From Brevibacterium casei CIP 102111 (GTDB lineage: Bacteria; Actinomycetota; Actinomycetes; Actinomycetales; Brevibacteriaceae): a stretch of DNA of 64,000 bases. Positions 8,883 to 15,969 of the stretch are shown in pieces (the stretch's first letter is position 1; every line of letters begins with the position of its first letter). Both the position numbers and the translations under genes were made by a program. The notes below the pieces were generated by a model. That model worked only from the letters and a program-made list of their open reading frames with translations. It had not been told where the DNA came from and searched no databases. Location of the stretch: NCBI RefSeq assembly GCF_900169275.1, contig NZ_FXZC01000001.1, positions 496,001 through 560,000 on the forward strand. The letters are read 5' to 3'.

Positions 8883-10010
8883 ATGCCGATCGAAACGCTC
8901 AGCCCCCAGCAGTCGCGCGCGTGGAAGGACCGCGTCCTCCCCGCCGTCGAAGAGGTCGCCGAGGGGGTCTGGGCGATTCCGGTCCCCATCCCGAACAATC
9001 CGCTCGTCTTCACCTACTGCTACGCGATCGCCGACGGCGCCGGCGTCGCCCTCATCGATCCGGGCTGGGACGGACGGGACCAGTTCGCAGCCCTCACCTC
9101 GGCGCTGGCGGGGATCGGCTTCGCCGTCAGCGACATCCACGGCATCGCCGTCACCCACTACCACCGGGACCACATCGGACTCGTCCCCGCCCTCCTCAAG
9201 GCCAACCCTGAGATGTGGCTCGCCATCCACAGCGAGGACCTCCGTGCGGTCAAGCGCTTCGCCTCCCGGGCGGTCGACCTCGGCACCGGCACGGATCCCA
9301 ACCTCAACATCGCCCGCGCCTACGGGGTGCCCGAAGAGCGGTGGCACGAGGTCGAGAGCCTCCAGGTGAGCAGGCCGGCCAAGGGCGGCGACCGCCCGGC
9401 CAGCGACAGCGACCGCCCGGCCGGCGATGGCGAGAAGCCCCGACGGGACCCCTTCGCCCTGCAGATGGCGCACCTGCCCGACTCGATCCTCACCCTCGAG
9501 GACGGTGCGACCCTGCCGCTCGAGACCGGGCGGCTCACGGCGATGTGGACACCCGGGCACACCTTCGGTCACACGGCCTTCGTCCGCGAGGACGCGCTCC
9601 TCCTCTCCGGCGACCACGTCCTGCCGACGATCACTCCGAACATCGGCCTCGACTCCGCGGCGATCACCCACAGCCTCGGCGACTACCTCGGTTCGCTCGA
9701 GAAGCTCGGCGACCTGCCCGCGGACATCGCCGTCCTCCCGGCCCACGGATTCCGGTTCCAAGGCCTGCAGGAGCGCAGCCGCGAACTCGTCGACCACCAC
9801 CGGCAGCGCCTCGCCGAGATCGAAGCCCGGATGACCGAGACCGACGACCACTCCGTCTACTCGATCGCCCAGGGCCTGCACTGGGCGCGCGGCTTCGACG
9901 AACTCCACCACTTCAACCTCTTCGCCGCCCTCGCCGAGACCGCCGCCCACATGCACTACCTCGACCTCGATGTCGGCATCGACACCCTCGTCCCACAGGG
10001 GCGCCCATGA
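8883..10010 (+). CDS. Metallo-beta-lactamase-fold hydrolase
   Basis: A 375-residue cytosolic hydrolase. The diagnostic HxHxDH metal motif is HYHRDH at residues 92-97, followed by the third-histidine region TPGHTFGHT and the SGDHVLP aspartate. The layout resembles glyoxalase II/flavoprotein-like MBL proteins with a C-terminal helical domain (ELVDHHRQRLAEIEARM). A ~30-residue Asp/Arg/Pro-rich insert around residues 165-185 contains duplicated GDRPAS-type units. The start at 8883 is preferred to an earlier in-frame ATG at 8832 because GAGGAGAGAG precedes it and family homology begins there. Its stop overlaps the ATG of the C45 gene (ATGA), so the two are translationally coupled. The substrate is unknown. 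Confidence 0.88.
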   Translation: MPIETLSPQQSRAWKDRVLPAVEEVAEGVWAIPVPIPNNPLVFTYCYAIADGAGVALIDPGWDGRDQFAALTSALAGIGFAVSDIHGIAVTHYHRDHIGLVPALLKANPEMWLAIHSEDLRAVKRFASRAVDLGTGTDPNLNIARAYGVPEERWHEVESLQVSRPAKGGDRPASDSDRPAGDGEKPRRDPFALQMAHLPDSILTLEDGATLPLETGRLTAMWTPGHTFGHTAFVREDALLLSGDHVLPTITPNIGLDSAAITHSLGDYLGSLEKLGDLPADIAVLPAHGFRFQGLQERSRELVDHHRQRLAEIEARMTETDDHSVYSIAQGLHWARGFDELHHFNLFAALAETAAHMHYLDLDVGIDTLVPQGRP

Positions 10011-11143
10011 GCACCGAGGTCGTCCCCGCCGCGAACGTCCGCCCCGAACTCTTCGTCACCCGGGCCCGCGACCACGTCCAGCGCGGACTCCAGCGCGGCA
10101 GGGACCTGCGCACCGGCATCGGGTCGGCGATCACCGGCTACCAGCGCTACTTCTCCTTCCTCGGCATCGCCGAGGCGGACGTCCGGGCCGCTGCCGGCGA
10201 CAGTTTCGCCCGCCTCGGTGACTGGGCCCCTGACCAGGCGGCCGAGATCTCCGCCGTCGCCGAAGGGTCGGGGCGGACGACGAACGAGATCATGCAGGTC
10301 ATCGCGCGCACGGAGATCATGACGCTGGCCAAGGCGGCGCCCACCGAATGCTCGACGCTGAGCCGGACCCGCCCGGGGGCGACGATCTCGGCTCAGACAT
10401 GGGACTGGCTCGCCGACTTCTCGACCCTGTGGCATCTTGCTGATGTCGGGGCGGTGCCCGGCCAGCTGCGCCATATCGGCATGGCCGAGTACGGGATGCT
10501 CGGCAAGATCGGCCTCAACGAGGTAGGCGTCGGCGTCCACCTCAACATCCTCAAGCACGCAGGCGACCGGCCCGGGGGAGTGCCCGTCCACGCCGTCCTC
10601 GCCCAGGTGCTGTCGACGGCGCATGATCTCGCCGAGGCGCTCGAGACGATCCGCTCGGCCCCGACCTCCTCGTCGTCGGTCATCACCGTCGTCACCGCCG
10701 AGGCGGCCGTCCAAGTCGAGATCGCAGGGGAGACCAAGCGCGAACTCCGACCCGGCGATCCCCTGCCGGCCGACGCCCCGGCCTCGGCGGGCGACATCGC
10801 GGACGAGGGCGTGCTCATCCACACGAACCACTTCCTCCACCCCGAGCTCCAGACCGGAGCTCTTGAGCTGCGCGCGGATTCGAGCTCACGGCCCCGGTAT
10901 GACCACCTCGCCGCGAAGATCGAGGACACCACAGCCCCGGAGACGACCGCCGACCTCGTCGCCCTGCTCACGACGGGACCAGGAGAGCCGCCTGTCTCGT
11001 GCCTCGCGGAGCCCGGCGCACCCTACGGCGACCGACCCGCGACCCTGGCGACGGTGCAGATCGACCCGGGTGCGAAGACGATCGATCTCGCACCCGGGTC
11101 ACCGGCCGAAGGACTGCGCGGCAACCGCCGCTTTCAGCTCTAG
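10007..11143 (+). CDS. C45-family autoproteolytic acyltransferase/hydrolase
   Basis: A 378-residue Ntn-type protein related to isopenicillin-N acyltransferase (peptidase family C45). The predicted nucleophile is C115 in PTECSTL, which becomes N-terminal after self-cleavage. After it come AQTWDW, GLNEVGVGVHLN and HTNHFLHPEL, all recognisable blocks of the family. Family members hydrolyse or transfer acyl groups on amides such as penicillins, acyl-homoserine lactones or acyl amino acids; the substrate here is not known. The ATG lies inside the stop of the upstream MBL gene, so both enzymes are probably made together and act on related substrates. No signal peptide is visible. Its stop overlaps the stop of the convergent gene by two bases. 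Confidence 0.85.
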   Translation: MSTEVVPAANVRPELFVTRARDHVQRGLQRGRDLRTGIGSAITGYQRYFSFLGIAEADVRAAAGDSFARLGDWAPDQAAEISAVAEGSGRTTNEIMQVIARTEIMTLAKAAPTECSTLSRTRPGATISAQTWDWLADFSTLWHLADVGAVPGQLRHIGMAEYGMLGKIGLNEVGVGVHLNILKHAGDRPGGVPVHAVLAQVLSTAHDLAEALETIRSAPTSSSSVITVVTAEAAVQVEIAGETKRELRPGDPLPADAPASAGDIADEGVLIHTNHFLHPELQTGALELRADSSSRPRYDHLAAKIEDTTAPETTADLVALLTTGPGEPPVSCLAEPGAPYGDRPATLATVQIDPGAKTIDLAPGSPAEGLRGNRRFQL

Positions 11144-12183
11144 CGCTCCGAGGCCGCGTCCTTGCCGGCTCGCGCGTCCTTGTCGGCAGGCGCGTCCGTG
11201 CCGTCCGACGACGAACTTGCCCCCGCGGCTTCCTCCTCGCGCATCTCGATGACCGTGTCGAGGCCCTTCGCGATCGCCTCGGAGTCCTCGAGGGCGGCCT
11301 GCGCGAGCTTCCACGGAACGAGGTCGAGGTTCTGGTCGCCGATGACGAAGCGGATGTAGGGCTGCTTGCTGCGCGGATCGTCGGCTTCGAGGTCGGCGCC
11401 GTAGCGCCACTGGCCGAGCCCGATGCGCCGGATCGTCTCGCCGATGAAGCGCATCGCTCCGGCGACGAAGGCGACTTCGTCGTCGGCCATCATCTCGTCT
11501 CGGGTGTCGTAGCGGACGGCGAGCTGCTTGCCGAGGCGCACAAGGCTGTCGCGGTCGAGCGCCCACGACTCCGGGTCGGCCTGCTCCTTCGTCCACGCGG
11601 CGATGCCGGGCTCGATGGTCCCGATGAAGCGGGAGAGGAACTCGACCTCCTCCTCGGTGGAGTTCTGTCGCGTGAGCATCCCGATCGACAGGCCCGTGCT
11701 CGTGCGGCGCTTGGCGTCCCCGAGCTCCTGCTGGGCGCGGTCGAGGACGGCGGTGAAGATTCCGCCGGTGCGCTGGTCGACGGCGGTGAGGACGACGGCG
11801 ACGAGGGGGATCGGCTCGCCTTCGAGCTGGCCCTGCGCGTTGTCGGGGCGGATGAACGGCATCCCGTTGCCCGTCGTCTCGTCGTGGTCCCAGGCCCCGC
11901 CCACGGCGCGCAGGTACGTCTCGCCGAGGTAGCGGATGAGTCCCTCGACGAACCGGTGGTTGTCGGGGGAGACCACCTCGTCGGGGGTGGCGAAGCGGGA
12001 GAGCACGAAGTGCTCGATGAGGGGCAGGGACTCGGGGCTGAGATCCTTGCGGAACGGGGCCTGGGTGCCGTCCTCCTGCTCGACGGACTCGGGGAGGTCC
12101 GCGAGGACGAACGCGCCGAGGCGGACGTCCATGTTGTTGATGAAGGCCGTGTATTCACGCTGAAGTTCAGTCACGCCCTCCAC
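11140..12183 (-). CDS. Unknown protein with two repeated domains
   Basis: A 347-residue soluble protein I do not recognise. It consists of two homologous halves. In the first, FVEGLIRYLGETYLRAVGG is followed by a tryptophan and PFIRPDN. In the second, FVAGAMRFIGETIRRIGLG is followed by W and YIRFVIGDQN. The core R(Y/F)(L/I)GET..R..G...W is shared. The C-terminal ~35 residues are a charged Ala/Asp/Ser tail. Start is uncertain: GTG at 12183 is used, and a second in-frame GTG lies at 12174. It lies upstream of nothing obvious and is convergent with the C45 gene, the two stop codons overlapping. The tail is probably disordered. Confidence 0.7.
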   Translation of the reverse strand: MEGVTELQREYTAFINNMDVRLGAFVLADLPESVEQEDGTQAPFRKDLSPESLPLIEHFVLSRFATPDEVVSPDNHRFVEGLIRYLGETYLRAVGGAWDHDETTGNGMPFIRPDNAQGQLEGEPIPLVAVVLTAVDQRTGGIFTAVLDRAQQELGDAKRRTSTGLSIGMLTRQNSTEEEVEFLSRFIGTIEPGIAAWTKEQADPESWALDRDSLVRLGKQLAVRYDTRDEMMADDEVAFVAGAMRFIGETIRRIGLGQWRYGADLEADDPRSKQPYIRFVIGDQNLDLVPWKLAQAALEDSEAIAKGLDTVIEMREEEAAGASSSSDGTDAPADKDARAGKDAASER

Positions 12184-12198
12184 CTTAGCCGCTGGGTC

Positions 12199-12858
12199 TC
12201 AGGCGCGGGGGCACTCCCGGCCGTCGAAGTCGAGGAAGCGGAGGAGCACCTCGACGATGAGGCTCGGGTCGATGTCGACGGTCTCGTGGAGTTCGCGACC
12301 GGCCGCGGATTCGAGGGAGAGGTGGGTGAAGAGCGAGATGAGGATGGTGAGCAGACTGTCGAGCGGCACCGTCGGCACAGCGTGGACATTGTCGATCGCC
12401 GTCTGGACGAGACGGGCCAACCTCTCGAGGCGACGGGCGTCGAGCTCCTGGTAGCGCGCGTAGAGCTCAGGCACCCGCAGGCAGTAGAGGGTGATCTCCT
12501 GCTCGGCGATCGCATCGGCGGCGGTGAGGAGCTTCTCGGTGAAGATCTCCTCGATGAACTGGGTGAGCAGGGGCCTGATCTCTCCGGCGTCGGTGTCGTC
12601 GAGCTGCTCCTTCCACCGCTGGATCGTCGCATCGAGGCGGTCGAGGGTCTCGGCGGTGCGGATCTCGATCGTTGCGAGGACGAGGTCGTCTCGACTGGAG
12701 AAGTTCGAGTAGAACGCACCGCGGGTGAGCCCGCCGGCTTCGCAGATCTCCTCGATCGATGCGCCCTCGATGCCCTTGACCGCGAACACGGAGACCCCCG
12801 CTTCGACGAGGGTGGAACGGGTGCGGCGCCTGCGGTCGCTGAGGTTCTCTGTGTTCAT
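12199..12858 (-). CDS. TetR-family transcriptional repressor
   Basis: A 219-residue regulator. The N-terminal helix-turn-helix covers about residues 8-55 (AGVSVFAVKGIEGASIEEIC, then GLTRGAFYSNFSSRDDL), the classic TetR pattern. The rest is a ligand-binding helical domain. The ATG at 12858 starts the family-like sequence; an upstream extension has no ribosome site. It is divergent from the MMPL-YhgE operon, and two palindromes lie between the genes at 12989-13019. The simplest reading is repression of the transporter operon, and of itself, with release by a hydrophobic ligand or drug. The ligand is unknown. Confidence 0.9.
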   Translation of the reverse strand: MNTENLSDRRRRTRSTLVEAGVSVFAVKGIEGASIEEICEAGGLTRGAFYSNFSSRDDLVLATIEIRTAETLDRLDATIQRWKEQLDDTDAGEIRPLLTQFIEEIFTEKLLTAADAIAEQEITLYCLRVPELYARYQELDARRLERLARLVQTAIDNVHAVPTVPLDSLLTILISLFTHLSLESAAGRELHETVDIDPSLIVEVLLRFLDFDGRECPRA

Positions 12859-12988
12859 CGCCTGTCTGTCTTCGTCTCTCTGGGTGGGGATGCCTCCCGT
12901 CGGGGACGCCGCGTGAAACTGGGCATCCCATGGGAAATCACACGATTCTCTCACAGTGATTTGCGCTGAGCGGGAGGTGTCAACAAGA

Positions 12989-13019
12989 ATACATGACTGT
13001 ATCCAATACACTTTTGTAT
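12989..13019. promoter_or_regulatory. Tandem TetR-type operators ATACA-N4-TGTAT
   Basis: Two 14-base palindromes, ATACATGACTGTAT (12989-13002) and ATACACTTTTGTAT (13006-13019), share ATACA-N4-TGTAT arms and are centred 17 bases apart. They end 10 bases before the GTG of the MMPL gene and lie in the divergent gap beside tetR, so binding there would block transcription of the operon. Assignment to this TetR is inference from position and symmetry. Confidence 0.75.
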
Positions 13020-13029
13020 CGAGGTTCCC

Positions 13030-15969
13030 GTGTCGACATTCCTCTACGCTCTCGGCCACAGAGCGTTCCGTCAGCCGCTGCGCTTCGTCGCACTCTGGCT
13101 CGTCATCCTCGGACTCGTCGCCGCGGGAGTCGCCGCCTTCGCCAAGGACTTCGACGACGACTTCACCCTGCCCGGCTCCGAAGCGCAGACCGCGCTCGAC
13201 GCGATGCGCGCGACCTTCCCCGAAGCGGCCGGCACCTCGGCGTCGGTCATCGTCGTCGCCGCCGACGGGGAGTCGGTCGAGGACCAGCCCTACCGCGACG
13301 CGATCGAGAAGGCCGTCGACGACCTCGGCGAGCTGCCCCACGTCGACGCTGTGACCTCACCGTTCGACGACATGGTCACGGGCGCGATCAGCGGGGACAA
13401 GTCAGCGGCGATGATCTCCGTCCAATACGACGGGACCCTCCAGGAGGTCGGCGGGGAGACCGCCTCGACTGCCCTGACGGCCGCCCTCGACCCCATCCGC
13501 GCGGACCTGCCCGGCGCCCAGGTCGAGGCCGGCGGTGAGCTCTTCCAGATCACCGGGGTGCACGTGTCCTGGGTCGAAGGCGTCGGCGTCGTCATCGCCT
13601 TCATCGTCCTCCTCCTCACCCTCGGCTCGTTCCGAGCCGCGGGTATGCCCCTCATCACCGCGCTCATCGGCGTCGGCATCTCCGTCCTCCTCGTCGTCGG
13701 CTCGACGGCGTTCGGACCGGTGAACTCCTCGTCGATCATGCTCGCCCTCATGCTCGGCCTCGCCGTCGGCATCGACTACGCGCTCTTCATCGTCTCCCGC
13801 GCCCGCTCGCTCCTCGCCGAGGGTCTCGAACCCCGGGAAGCAGCGGGACGGGCGACCGCGACCGCCGGATCCGCCGTCGTCTTCGCCGGGCTCACCGTGA
13901 TGATCGCCCTTCTCGGCCTCTCCCTGGCCGGTATCCCGTTCCTCACCGTCATGGGCATCGGGGCCTCGGGGGCCGTGGCGATCGCCGTGATGATCTCCCT
14001 GACGATGGTCCCCGCACTGCTGGGCATCGCGAAGGGGAAGATCACCCCGAAGCCCTCCCGCCGGTACCGGAAGGCCATGGCCCGCGCCGAGGCGGCCGCC
14101 GCCTCCGGGGGACCCGATCCCCGCACCGATCCCGCCGTCCTCGCCGAGACAGGCGAGCCCTATCCGGCCACCCGCACCGACCGGTTCTTCGCCGGCTGGC
14201 TGTCCCTGGTGACGAAGGCGCCGATCGTGACGATCGTCATCATCGTCGGAGGCCTCAGCCTCTTCGCGATCCCCGCCTCCCAGCTCCAGCTCTCCCTGCC
14301 CACCGCCGGCAGCCAGGAGGAGGGCAGCCCGGCGCGGACGACGTACGACCTCATCGAGGAGCACTTCGGCCCCGGCTTCAACGGACCGCTGGTGATGACG
14401 AGCCAGATCGTCACCTCCGACGACCCGCTCGGCGACGTCGAGGACATCGAGGAGCGCATCGCCGCGGTCCCCGGCGTCGACGAGGTCGTGCTCGCCACCC
14501 CGAACCGGGATGCGACCTCCGCGCTCTTCCAGATCATCCCGACGACCGCCTCGGACGACCCGGCGACCCTCGACACCGTCAACCGACTCCGGGACCTGAG
14601 CACCCAGATCGAGGACGACTACGGCTTCGAGACCGCCGTCACCGGGGCCACGGCCATCCAGATCGACGTCTCCGATCAGCTCGGCAAGGCGCTCGTGCCC
14701 TTCGGCATCTTCGTCGTCGGCCTCTCGATCATCCTCCTCACGATCGTCTTCCGCTCGATCGCCGTACCGCTCAAGGCCACAGGCGGGTTCCTCCTCTCGG
14801 TCTTCGCCTCCTTCGGTTCGGTCGTCCTCGTCTTCCACGAGGGGTTCCTCGCCGGCCCCCTCGGGATCGACCAGACCGGGCCGGTCATCAGCTTCCTGCC
14901 GATCATCCTCATGGGCATCCTCTTCGGCCTCGCGATGGACTACGAGGTCTTCCTCGTCTCCGGGATGCGCGAGGCCTACGTCCACGGGGCGAGTGCGACC
15001 GCGGCGATCCGGGCGGGCTTCATGTCCTCGGCCCGCGTCGTCTCCGCCGCCGCCGTCATCATGTTCTCCGTCTTCGCCGCCTTCGTCCCCGCCGGTGAGC
15101 CGATCATCAAATCGATCGCGCTGGCGCTCGCCGCAGGCATCTTCGTCGACGCGTTCCTCGTGCGGATGTCGCTCGTGCCCGCGATCATGCAGCTCCTCGG
15201 CGACAAGGCGTGGTGGCTGCCGTCATGGCTCGACCGGATCCTTCCCCGCCTCGACGTCGAAGGGGAGGGGCTCGCCCACGAGGTGGCGCTGCGCGACTGG
15301 CCCGAACCGAACTCGCCCTACCGGATCTACGGGCGCGGTCTCGGGGTGAGCGCCGGCGGCAGGGGCTTCTCCCACGTCGACCTCGCACTCCTGCCCGGGC
15401 AGACGCTCGTCGTCAGCGGCACCGACCGGACCGCGCTGCTCCTCGCGCTCACCGGGCGGGTGCCCCTGAGCGCAGGCGAACTGAAGATCGGATCCCTTGT
15501 CCTCCCCGAACACGCGGGCAAGGTCAGGCGCACGGTGCCGTTCTTCGACCTCGGCGGGGTGGGAACACCGGCACCGGGAGCCGGGGAGATCGCCCGACTG
15601 CGGGCGAATCCACCGGATCTTCTCGTCATCGACGGCGCCGAGGCGCTCGCCCACAGTCAGGGACGGTACCTCGCCGACGCCCTGCCCGAGCTCACCGCCG
15701 ACGGCACGGCTCTCGTCCTCGCCCTCCCCGACGGGGACGTGCGGGGCATCCTCGCGCCGAACGCGGACTACCTCCACCTCGATCTCGACGACGCGGCTGT
15801 CGGTGCGACGGCCGACGGCGAGGCGACCGCTGTCGGTGCGACCGCCGACGGCGATGCTCACGACCGCCTCGGCGGGAGCCCCACGGCAGGCGAGGACCGC
15901 CTCGGCGAGAGAGGCGATGGACCCGGCGTGCGCGCCGATGACTTCAACAGGGAAGGCGTACAGTCATGA
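13030..15969 (+). CDS. MMPL transporter fused to ABC-ATPase-like domain
   Basis: A 979-residue RND-superfamily MMPL exporter. An N-terminal membrane segment, an extracytoplasmic loop and two clusters of transmembrane helices are clear; the proton-relay motif is present as GLAVGIDYALFIVSR in the first half and FGLAMDYEVFLVS in the second. After the usual MMPL end (WWLPSWLDRILPRLD) about 170 extra residues resemble an ABC ATPase. LLPGQTLVVSGTDRTALLLA near residue 794 aligns with Walker A but lacks the GKS/T, and PDLLVIDGAEAL near 862 aligns with Walker B. No LSGGQ signature is seen, so ATP hydrolysis is doubtful. The tail has an AVGATADGEAT-type repeat. Start is GTG. The following yhgE-like ATG overlaps its stop. 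Confidence 0.87.
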   Translation: MSTFLYALGHRAFRQPLRFVALWLVILGLVAAGVAAFAKDFDDDFTLPGSEAQTALDAMRATFPEAAGTSASVIVVAADGESVEDQPYRDAIEKAVDDLGELPHVDAVTSPFDDMVTGAISGDKSAAMISVQYDGTLQEVGGETASTALTAALDPIRADLPGAQVEAGGELFQITGVHVSWVEGVGVVIAFIVLLLTLGSFRAAGMPLITALIGVGISVLLVVGSTAFGPVNSSSIMLALMLGLAVGIDYALFIVSRARSLLAEGLEPREAAGRATATAGSAVVFAGLTVMIALLGLSLAGIPFLTVMGIGASGAVAIAVMISLTMVPALLGIAKGKITPKPSRRYRKAMARAEAAAASGGPDPRTDPAVLAETGEPYPATRTDRFFAGWLSLVTKAPIVTIVIIVGGLSLFAIPASQLQLSLPTAGSQEEGSPARTTYDLIEEHFGPGFNGPLVMTSQIVTSDDPLGDVEDIEERIAAVPGVDEVVLATPNRDATSALFQIIPTTASDDPATLDTVNRLRDLSTQIEDDYGFETAVTGATAIQIDVSDQLGKALVPFGIFVVGLSIILLTIVFRSIAVPLKATGGFLLSVFASFGSVVLVFHEGFLAGPLGIDQTGPVISFLPIILMGILFGLAMDYEVFLVSGMREAYVHGASATAAIRAGFMSSARVVSAAAVIMFSVFAAFVPAGEPIIKSIALALAAGIFVDAFLVRMSLVPAIMQLLGDKAWWLPSWLDRILPRLDVEGEGLAHEVALRDWPEPNSPYRIYGRGLGVSAGGRGFSHVDLALLPGQTLVVSGTDRTALLLALTGRVPLSAGELKIGSLVLPEHAGKVRRTVPFFDLGGVGTPAPGAGEIARLRANPPDLLVIDGAEALAHSQGRYLADALPELTADGTALVLALPDGDVRGILAPNADYLHLDLDDAAVGATADGEATAVGATADGDAHDRLGGSPTAGEDRLGERGDGPGVRADDFNREGVQS

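Noticed and set aside
9215-10006. N-terminal extension of the C45 protein into the MBL gene
   Set aside because: The upstream part of the frame is Arg/Pro-rich shadow sequence; family homology starts at the ATG at 10007 that overlaps the MBL stop.
13402-14985. Long open frame opposite the first MMPL gene
   Set aside because: Same reason: highly charged antisense shadow lacking any recognisable domain.
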